Part shown: one piece after another, positions 1-4,569 of the stretch | Layout: each line of letters opens with the position of its first letter | How positions within the stretch are numbered: the stretch's first letter is position 1 | Assembly: GCA_018715025.1 (NCBI GenBank) | Contig: DVMK01000033.1 | Location: 1-5,141, forward strand | DNA length: 5,141 nt | Direction of reading: 5' to 3' | DNA from: Candidatus Caccousia avistercoris | Lineage (GTDB): Bacteria; Bacillota; Clostridia; Oscillospirales; Acutalibacteraceae | Translations under genes and position numbers: made by a program | The notes under the pieces: generated by a model | Database searches by the model: none | Seen by the model: the letters and a program-made list of their open reading frames with translations, nothing else | Told to the model about the DNA's origin: nothing

Positions 1-1034
1 TTTTTATTGAAACTAGTTATTATTTCTTGTTCAGTACGTTTTTCACCACTCCGATCACAGTCATCAAAAAGAATTGCAAAATTTTCTTCTAAACCTTCTG
101 GAATAATCTTCAGAATATCAATTCTTGAATACAGCTTCATATCGCTCCCTAAAGGCGCGTCAACAGAAATGAAATCGAATTTTTGCCCCGAAAAAGCTTG
201 TTGAAATCCTTTATACACTCTGACGGCTTCCGCTTCTTTATAAGGAACCATTTCTAACTCTAGGGGAACAATTTTTGAGTTCGCAGGAAGTTGAAAGCTG
301 TTACAGAAAAACTGTATCCATTCCGGATCATGCTCCACCACAATGTGTTCCACATCGTCAAATGCCGCCGCATATTGGGCAATCATTCGGGTGGACTGCC
401 CCAGGCCCAATTCTAAAATATGCTTCGGACGCATTTCGTTGAGCACCCGGTACATGACGTACAGGTAGGGGTACCCCACCGCCCAGCGGCCTGGAGAAAA
501 CGAAACGTCTTTCAGCCATGTGCTTCCTGCAATGGTATTGTTAAATATCTCAGCCCACACAGCTTCTGAGGCGTGGCGGGCGCTGTCCGCGGCCTGCCTG
601 CGGGCCTTATCCGCTGTGTCTATCAAGACCTCCACCTGCTTCCGGGTGGCCATCTGCTCCCGCCCGGCGGCGAAGGCCTCCGCCAGTGTGTCCGTCTGTT
701 TTTGCAGCCCGGCGGCGAACTGCTCCAGGGACTGGGTCAGAGTAGCCAGGATCTTTGCCTGGCCCTCCATGGCCTTGTCTAGCGCGCCTTGTTGCTGTGC
801 CCGCCACTCGTCTCGGGTCTGGGACTCCCACTGGATACGGCGCTCTCGCTCCTCGTCCAACTGGCTGCGAAGTTGATCTAAGCTGCGCTCCTGGGCGGCG
901 ATTAACTCCCGCAGGGCGTCGGTCTCCTGGCAGCTTCGATCCACCGCCTTCAAAATTCTCTCCACTTCCCGGTTGAAAGCATGCACCGGAGGGGGAAGGA
1001 TACGTTTCAAAAAATCTTTTATTGCTTTTCCCAT
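1..1034 (-). CDS. Coiled-coil protein with C-terminal class I SAM methyltransferase-like domain (3' end beyond window)
   Basis: The frame is open from an ATG at 1034 to the left window edge, 344 codons with no stop. Residues 1-13 (MGKAIKDFLKRIL) form a short cationic amphipathic segment, followed by a proline turn (PPP). Residues about 20-160 are rich in E, Q, R, A and L, typical of a long coiled coil. From about residue 175 a globular domain begins; ILELGLGQST (206-215) matches the glycine-rich SAM-binding motif I of class I methyltransferases. VVEHDPEW follows with acidic residues suited to ribose binding, and FDFISVDAP (D292) resembles the motif IV strand. An AAGGGGA ribosome site sits 5 nt before the ATG, and the upstream glycosyltransferase stop is one base away, so the two are coupled. 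A role in methylating or capping a glycan is inferred from the operon; the substrate is unknown. GC content falls sharply within the gene, from about 65% (541-900) to about 37% (1-360). Confidence 0.85.
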   Translation of the reverse strand, partial: MGKAIKDFLKRILPPPVHAFNREVERILKAVDRSCQETDALRELIAAQERSLDQLRSQLDEERERRIQWESQTRDEWRAQQQGALDKAMEGQAKILATLTQSLEQFAAGLQKQTDTLAEAFAAGREQMATRKQVEVLIDTADKARRQAADSARHASEAVWAEIFNNTIAGSTWLKDVSFSPGRWAVGYPYLYVMYRVLNEMRPKHILELGLGQSTRMIAQYAAAFDDVEHIVVEHDPEWIQFFCNSFQLPANSKIVPLELEMVPYKEAEAVRVYKGFQQAFSGQKFDFISVDAPLGSDMKLYSRIDILKIIPEGLEENFAILFDDCDRSGEKRTEQEIITSFNK

Positions 1035-1035
1035 T

Positions 1036-2130
1036 TTATCCCCTTCCCAGCGCAGACAGCGCCCGTCTCCATGTGTACCGCCAGCCGTTTTTGCGAAGGC
1101 AGTCGGCCCCGCGGGCCAGAAGAACAAACAGCCCGCGGTGTTTCCCGCTTCCCTTCCCCTCCGCTATGCGCCGGAGCTCCCGGTATTGGAAGGAATTCTG
1201 ATAATACCGGGGAGGATGGGCGGAAAAACGGAAATCCCGCTCCCATCCCTCCCGGATGCATCTGCAGATTTGATCATAGGATTTTTGATTTTTTACAGAG
1301 CCCAGATTATAGCAGGTTCCTTCCAAAACAGCGTTCAAAAAGCTTTTCTCATATTTTTGGTACAAGCCGCAGCCTTCCAGGCGGCGCTTCGTTTCCTGGT
1401 AAGCCTCCCAAAAGCAGAGGGGCGACCTGTCGTTGGTAGACTGCAGGCTTCCCCCCGCCGCCACGCGGTAACAGGCGTACGGAAAGGGCAGGGTGGAAAT
1501 CCGCTCTGCCTGGGCCAGCGCCTGGGCTACAAATGCCATATCGTTTGTGCGGGCGATCTCCTGAAAGCGGATTCCGCGCCGCTCCACCATCTCCCGGCAA
1601 AACAGCTTGTTCCAGGTCCAATTTTGAAAGGAATTGAAAAGCCGGTCTGCCATTTCCTCCGGCGAAAAGGGGGAATGCCCCGGGCAGTTTTTCTCCTGCA
1701 GGCTGTACGGCAGAAACGTAACCTGCTTTGTTTTTTCGTGGTACTGGTTCGCAGCATACACCACAATATCCGACGTTTCCGCTTTTGCCTTCTCATAGCA
1801 GTCCCGCAGCATGTTCCGGTCAAAAAAATCATCCGCATCCAGAAAGGAGAGATATTCCCCTTTCGCCGCTTTCAGGCCCCGGTTCCGCGCCGCCCCGGCC
1901 CCCTTCCGCCCCTGCGCCAGCACCATCACCCTGCCGTCCCTTTTTCCATATTCCTGCAGAATGGCGGGAGAGCCGTCTGTGGAACCGTCGTCCACGCATA
2001 TTATTTCTATCTCCCGCAGCGTCTGGTTCACCACGCTGTCCAAACACTGGCGGAGATATTGTTCCGTGTTGTATACCGGGATAATCACCGATACCTTTGG
2101 CGCTTCCTCCATGGTTTCCTCTGCTTTCAT
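1036..2130 (-). CDS. Family 2 glycosyltransferase (GT-A fold)
   Basis: This 364-residue protein has a classic GT2 catalytic domain at the N-terminus. KVSVIIPVYNTEQYL (12-26) is the opening nucleotide-binding strand, CVDDGSTDGS (45-54) holds the acidic pair that contacts the nucleotide, GAGAARNRGL (77-86) is the usual donor-site helix, and LDADDFF (97-103) contains the metal-binding DxD. WNKLF (173-177) and TNDMAF (195-200) fit the acceptor side, with D197 a candidate catalytic base. No membrane segment is evident, so it is probably a cytoplasmic enzyme adding a sugar to a lipid-linked or protein-linked glycan; donor and acceptor cannot be told. The C-terminal basic stretch (GWRYTWRRAL) is common in Firmicutes surface-glycan transferases. 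The start overlaps the upstream gene as ATGA, indicating coupling. A second possible start is M7 (ATG at 2112), preceded by AGAGGA; either could be used. Confidence 0.95.
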   Translation of the reverse strand: MKAEETMEEAPKVSVIIPVYNTEQYLRQCLDSVVNQTLREIEIICVDDGSTDGSPAILQEYGKRDGRVMVLAQGRKGAGAARNRGLKAAKGEYLSFLDADDFFDRNMLRDCYEKAKAETSDIVVYAANQYHEKTKQVTFLPYSLQEKNCPGHSPFSPEEMADRLFNSFQNWTWNKLFCREMVERRGIRFQEIARTNDMAFVAQALAQAERISTLPFPYACYRVAAGGSLQSTNDRSPLCFWEAYQETKRRLEGCGLYQKYEKSFLNAVLEGTCYNLGSVKNQKSYDQICRCIREGWERDFRFSAHPPRYYQNSFQYRELRRIAEGKGSGKHRGLFVLLARGADCLRKNGWRYTWRRALSALGRG

Positions 2131-3008
2131 AACCTTCTTCCCTTCCTTGCTTCATCCATTAAGCTGACGCCTTCCCTCCACCCCACAGTGGCCTGCTCCA
2201 CCTCGATCATCCTGTCCTGGGTTTCCTGGATGAGCAGCCGTACATTGGATTCAATCTCTTCCAGGGTGGACTGGTACAGCCGCTTCAGGCAGCGGGGAGT
2301 TCCCTTTTCCACCGGAATGCGTGCCGCCTCGCACAGCTGGCGCATTCCGCCTGTCACGTTGGTGCGGCTCATGGGGGAACCATTCTGATCCAGAAAGATA
2401 GGGCCGCGGCGCAGGCCGTTCCGCCTGGCATAGTCCAAAAGCTCCCGGCACAGAACAGGGGGCAGGTGCACCGCTTGGGGAATACCGCTGGCAATGGCCT
2501 GCACTACGCCCTGGGCGGCGGCTTCCACCGTCAGCTTGGAAAGCTCCTGCAGGGGCAGGTCGGTGGTGGCGAACAGCTTTACCAACAGGTACACTCTCTC
2601 CCGGCCCATAGCGCGGGCTGCGCGCAGAAGCTGCAAATATTCCGTGCGGGAAATCTCCGGCAGCGCTTCCTTCTTCGGCTTCACCTGGTCGATAAGCTGG
2701 TACTCCCGCAGGCCCAGGTACCCCAGCAGGCTGTTGGCCGCTGAAATCCGCAGGTTTACCGTGCGGGGCGCGTAGCCGTCCTCCAGCATTTGGCGGCGGT
2801 ACACTTCCAAGGTTCCCTTCCCCACACGTTTCTCCCCGGTCAGGGATTCCCGCAGCTGTTCCAAATCGCGCTGGTACCTTTCCAGAGTCCCCTCTACATA
2901 TCCTTTTTGACGAATATTTTCGATAAACTCCGCAATCAGCTCTCGAGTCAGCTCTACTCCCTCAGAGGCGCTGGGCACTGATCGTTCCTTATACTTTTTT
3001 GCACTCAT
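2127..3008 (-). CDS. Catalytically dead tyrosine recombinase paralogue, first gene of the glycan operon
   Basis: This 293-residue protein has a SAM-like core-binding domain (about 20-110) and a recombinase-type C-terminal domain. Residues 123-248 align without gaps to residues 107-232 of the intact recombinase next door, with 49 identities in 126 counted by hand (about 39%), so they are paralogues. Every catalytic position is changed: the first arginine is P152, the beta-hairpin lysine region is ASGI (S174, I176), the HxxR pair is R239 and K242, and the C-terminal part has neither the LGH motif nor the tyrosine nucleophile. The frame is nevertheless open and full length, ending in an E/Q/R-rich helical tail. 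GGGAG lies 6 nt before the ATG. The stop overlaps the glycosyltransferase start (ATGA). Loss of strand cleavage is a firm reading; a retained DNA-binding or regulatory role is inference. It could also be a decaying copy that has not yet been interrupted. Confidence 0.88.
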   Translation of the reverse strand: MSAKKYKERSVPSASEGVELTRELIAEFIENIRQKGYVEGTLERYQRDLEQLRESLTGEKRVGKGTLEVYRRQMLEDGYAPRTVNLRISAANSLLGYLGLREYQLIDQVKPKKEALPEISRTEYLQLLRAARAMGRERVYLLVKLFATTDLPLQELSKLTVEAAAQGVVQAIASGIPQAVHLPPVLCRELLDYARRNGLRRGPIFLDQNGSPMSRTNVTGGMRQLCEAARIPVEKGTPRCLKRLYQSTLEEIESNVRLLIQETQDRMIEVEQATVGWREGVSLMDEARKGRRL

Positions 3009-3031
3009 CCTATGCTCCCAATATCACAAAA

Positions 3032-3060
3032 TTAATATTTAGCCCTCTTTCTTTTGACCA
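3032..3060 (-). promoter_or_regulatory. Candidate sigma-A promoter of the dead recombinase/glycan operon
   Basis: On the minus strand TGGTCA (3060-3055, 4 of 6 to TTGACA) and TATTAA (3037-3032, 4 of 6 to TATAAT) are separated by exactly 17 bp. Transcription would start near 3025, giving a short leader with GGGAG at 3019-3015. The match is modest. Its position between the last terminator hairpin and the first operon gene is what favours it. If it is not real, the operon must be read from upstream, through both hairpins. Confidence 0.35.
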
Positions 3061-3099
3061 GAGAGCAAGTGACGTGCACGGCAAAGGAAGAAAGATAAT

Positions 3100-3131
3100 A
3101 AAAAAGCTCCCTGCAGCCTGCTGCAGAGAGC
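3100..3131 (-). terminator. Intrinsic terminator (leftward)
   Basis: On the minus strand an 11-bp stem (3131-3121 with 3116-3106, one G-U pair) closes a 4-nt loop and is followed by six T (3105-3100). The single non-Watson-Crick position is G-U in leftward RNA but C-A in rightward RNA, so the signal is oriented leftward. It lies 185 bp beyond the active recombinase stop and before the operon promoter. It either insulates the two units or acts as an attenuator in a longer leader. Confidence 0.8.
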
Positions 3132-3142
3132 CAAAAGGGCAC

Positions 3143-3189
3143 AAAAAATCAGGGCCAGGGGGAAGGAAACTTCCTTTTGGCCTGATTTT
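3143..3189 (-). terminator. Second terminator-like hairpin, tandem with the first
   Basis: A long hairpin pairs 3145-3153 with 3181-3189 (9 bp), then 3155-3157 with 3178-3180 after a one-base bulge, then 3161-3165 with 3170-3174, with a 4-nt loop. Leftward RNA ends in six U (3148-3143), partly used in the stem. In rightward RNA the three central positions become G-U pairs and the loop becomes GAAA, a GNRA tetraloop, so the hairpin folds better in that direction. It may therefore be bidirectional or belong to a rightward transcript. Confidence 0.6.
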
Positions 3190-3204
3190 CCATGTCAAAA
3201 TTCG

Positions 3205-3272
3205 AGAGATTGCTTGTATTTGTTGTTGAGATGTGATAGAATTTTGCTCATAAGCGAATGCAAACGATCTCT
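3205..3272. repeat. Imperfect 26-bp inverted repeat with 16-bp centre
   Basis: Arms 3205-3230 and 3247-3272 match at 19 of 26 positions when one is reverse-complemented; the outer 18 bp match at 14 of 18 and all four differences are transitions. The outer core reads AGAGATTGCTTGTATTTG on the left arm and AGAGATCGTTTGCATTCG on the right. Three of the four outer differences become G-U pairs in rightward RNA. It lies just downstream of an active tyrosine recombinase, so a recombination or protein-binding site is possible, but no function is shown. Confidence 0.5.
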
Positions 3273-3298
3273 GTTTTGTTGTTTTATTTGACTGAATA

Positions 3299-3319
3299 TT
3301 GATTTCGTAAATAAATCAA
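3299..3319. repeat. Perfect 7-bp inverted repeat with 7-bp spacer at the recombinase stop codon
   Basis: TTGATTT (3299-3305) and AAATCAA (3313-3319) are exact reverse complements around CGTAAAT, and the right arm contains the stop codon of the active recombinase (3316-3318). Two arms around a 6-8 bp centre is the general design of tyrosine recombinase core sites, though arms are usually longer. The sequence is AT-rich, so chance is a real alternative. Confidence 0.35.
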
Positions 3320-4149
3320 CAGAGCAGCCCCAGGCGTTCCAACTGCCGCGTATACTCGGCGCCGGTAGAAATCAGGTAAATCCGTGTGGTTTCCATGCTG
3401 GAATGGCCCAGCACATCGGCCAGGCGGGCCACGTCCCGGCAGGCCTTGTAGAAGGTTCTGGCGAACAGGTGGCGCAGGTTGTGGGGAAACACCTTCGACG
3501 CCGGCACTTTTGCCTCATGGCACAGCGTTTTCATTTCCGCCCAAATCTGCCTTCGGGACATACTTTTTCCGCTTCTGGTGAGGAAGATCTCACCGGAGGC
3601 GGTTTTTTGTTTTTTGGCGTATTTCAGCAGCTTCCGGCACAGCTTGCCAGGAATCAGGATGGTGCGGATCTTTCCCTTCAGGGCAATCTCCACGCAGCCC
3701 GCCCGCACTGCTTCCACCGTCAAATATTTCACCTCCGACACGCGGATCCCGGTAGCGCAGATGCTTTCCATCAAGAGGGCTGTCCTCTCCCGCCCGAGGC
3801 GCTGCGCTGCCTCCAGCAGCCTGAGATATTCGTCCTTTTTCAGCTCCCGCTCCCCGTTCCGGAACAGCCTGCGCTGCAGCTTCAAATATTTCAGCCGGCA
3901 CTCCGGTTTTTTCAAAAACAGGAACAGCTTGTTTATGGCCGCCAATTTCCCGTTCACCGTGACCGGGGTATAACGCTTCCCCGCAAGCATTTCCTTCCAC
4001 GCAACGGACTCCTCTTTTGTAAGCTTCCGCTTCCCCAGCCAGAGCAGGAATCCCTCCGCTTCCCGCAAATATTTTTCTACCGTCGCTTTTTCCCGTTCCT
4101 CGCAAACGAGATACTGTTCAAACCCTTTCAACACCTCTGCCGTCTGCAT
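3316..4149 (-). CDS. Intact tyrosine recombinase / site-specific integrase
   Basis: From the ATG at 4149 the protein has 277 residues. An N-terminal core-binding domain (about 1-95) precedes the catalytic domain. All active-site residues are present: R136 in CATGIRVSEV, a beta-hairpin lysine in LKGKIR (K158 or K160), H223 and R226 in HNLRHLF, H249 in LGHSSMETT, and nucleophile Y258 in TRIYL. It should cut and rejoin DNA through a 3'-phosphotyrosine bond. A start eight codons upstream (4173) is possible in frame, but GGAGG lies inside that extension, 7 nt before the ATG at 4149, so 4149 is chosen. No excisionase, phage or conjugation genes are visible, so it looks like a solitary recombinase of the kind that can serve a local DNA rearrangement. 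Its target is unknown; candidate sites flank the gene. The dead recombinase to the left is a paralogue. Confidence 0.95.
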   Translation of the reverse strand: MQTAEVLKGFEQYLVCEEREKATVEKYLREAEGFLLWLGKRKLTKEESVAWKEMLAGKRYTPVTVNGKLAAINKLFLFLKKPECRLKYLKLQRRLFRNGERELKKDEYLRLLEAAQRLGRERTALLMESICATGIRVSEVKYLTVEAVRAGCVEIALKGKIRTILIPGKLCRKLLKYAKKQKTASGEIFLTRSGKSMSRRQIWAEMKTLCHEAKVPASKVFPHNLRHLFARTFYKACRDVARLADVLGHSSMETTRIYLISTGAEYTRQLERLGLLC

Positions 4150-4158
4150 ATAAATTCC

Positions 4159-4190
4159 TCCGTTTTCTTTCATTGTATCAGGAAAACGGA
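4159..4190 (-). promoter_or_regulatory. Extended -10 promoter inside a perfect 9-bp inverted repeat (possible operator) of the active recombinase
   Basis: TCCGTTTTC (4159-4167) and GAAAACGGA (4182-4190) are exact reverse complements 14 bp apart. On the minus strand the centre contains TGATACAAT (4180-4172), a TGn plus TACAAT extended -10. No good -35 is seen 17 bp upstream (TTTTTC), as is common for extended -10 promoters. Transcription would begin near 4165, leaving a leader of about 15 nt with GGAGG at 4161-4157. A repressor bound to the repeat would cover the -10. Alternatively, in a transcript starting further upstream, the repeat would form a hairpin pairing part of the ribosome site. 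Confidence 0.5.
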
Positions 4191-4195
4191 AATGG

Positions 4196-4216
4196 AAAAA
4201 GGGGAGCTGCCCTTTT
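4196..4216 (-). terminator. Weak terminator-like hairpin upstream of the recombinase promoter
   Basis: AAAAGGG (4197-4203) pairs with CCCTTTT (4210-4216) around a 6-nt loop. Leftward RNA ends in five U, four of which belong to the stem. The stem is short and half A-T, so termination would be inefficient. It would stop stray leftward transcription before the recombinase promoter. Confidence 0.3.
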
Positions 4217-4408
4217 CGGGGGGCTGGCTCATGTTAAGAGGGGCATTCTATTCTCCGCGGATCCCGCCACACCTTCCCTGTATGGGCAGGGGGATAATCA
4301 AAAAGCGTTTCGGATTTTGTCAATCTTGTTTGCCTTATTCATGCCAGTTTTATCGCCCATATACGCCTCAAGGGCACTTCGCTTTCTACGGTTGAATTAC
4401 CCATCGGA

Positions 4409-4437
4409 TTTATGCGGATTAAAATACAGTATATAAT
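4409..4437 (+). promoter_or_regulatory. Candidate sigma-A promoter for the rightward gene
   Basis: A perfect TATAAT (4432-4437) follows TTTATG (4409-4414, 3 of 6 to TTGACA) with a 17-bp gap. Transcription from near 4444 would give a leader of about 125 nt. The region is AT-rich, which raises the chance of a fortuitous -10. Confidence 0.35.
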
Positions 4438-4479
4438 TTGTAAATCTATCACCCCCCATTTCTCCAGCTCTCTGCGTAC

Positions 4480-4506
4480 TAAATTTTTTTGATTTTTGGT
4501 CGAGTA
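4480..4506 (+). promoter_or_regulatory. Candidate sigma-D (sigma-28) motility-type promoter for the rightward gene
   Basis: TAAA (4480-4483), a 15-bp spacer and GTCGAGTA (4499-4506) resemble the Gram-positive sigma-D consensus TAAA-N15-GCCGATAT. The -35 and spacer are exact, and the -10 keeps G, C, G and A of the GCCGA core. Transcription would start near 4513, about 57 nt before the ATG. A match this short can arise by chance in AT-rich DNA. Confidence 0.35.
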
Positions 4507-4555
4507 ACACAGTAAGAGATTGTTCGTGTTTCTGTATTTTGAGCTGTCGTATGGG

Positions 4556-4562
4556 AAGGAGG
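4556..4562 (+). promoter_or_regulatory. Ribosome binding site deciding the start of the rightward gene
   Basis: AAGGAGG is 1 nt from the ATG at 4564 but 7 nt from the in-frame ATG at 4570. Only the second has usable spacing, so translation is taken to begin at 4570. Confidence 0.85.
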
Positions 4563-4569
4563 AATGAAC

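Larger units (their letters stand above)
3009..3315. other. Spacer between the two recombinase genes
   Basis: This 307-bp stretch has no convincing gene. Reading leftward from the active recombinase it holds a 7-bp inverted repeat at the stop codon (3299-3319), an imperfect 26-bp dyad (3205-3272), a perfect 8-bp pair CAAAATTC/GAATTTTG (3196-3203 and 3239-3246) interleaved with that dyad, two terminator-like hairpins (3143-3189 and 3100-3131), and a possible promoter with ribosome site for the dead recombinase gene. Short open frames on either strand here lack ribosome sites and look incidental. Confidence 0.7.
4150..4569. other. Divergent intergenic region
   Basis: These 420 bp separate the leftward recombinase from the rightward gene. 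The left part is the recombinase promoter/operator and a small hairpin (4197-4216). The middle (about 4298-4404, minus strand) holds two overlapping codon-like short frames of 20 and 21 residues, one with GAGG ahead of its ATG; they may be gene remnants or leader peptides, and I recognise neither. The right part is AT-rich, with two candidate promoters for the rightward gene. A hairpin CCCTG-N6-CAGGG at about 4276-4291 has no T run after it. Confidence 0.6.

Noticed and set aside
181..200. Apparent frameshift in the methyltransferase gene
   Set aside because: A first reading dropped one T of a five-base run at 191-195. Recounting by coordinate gave a continuous frame through FSGQKFDFISVDAP to the window edge.
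520..876. Plus-strand frame of 118 codons rich in S, A, R and C
   Set aside because: It is the opposite strand of the coiled-coil part of the methyltransferase gene; its composition is simply the complement of E/Q/A/R codons.
973..2388. Long plus-strand open frame of 471 codons
   Set aside because: It lies opposite the glycosyltransferase and dead recombinase genes, which have clear family motifs, ribosome sites and coupled junctions. Its translation is P/R/H-rich with no recognisable domain.
3009..3315. Classic invertible promoter with long identical inverted repeats
   Set aside because: No pair of near-identical repeats of 12 bp or more flanks a promoter here. The best dyad has 7 mismatches in 26 and its centre holds no promoter-like sequence.
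4275..4292. CCCTG-N6-CAGGG hairpin as a terminator
   Set aside because: The stem is only 5 bp and no T run follows on either strand.
3403..4395. Plus-strand open frame of 330 codons
   Set aside because: It is antisense to the intact recombinase, rich in F, Q, H and P, and has no ribosome site; a shadow of GC-biased codons.
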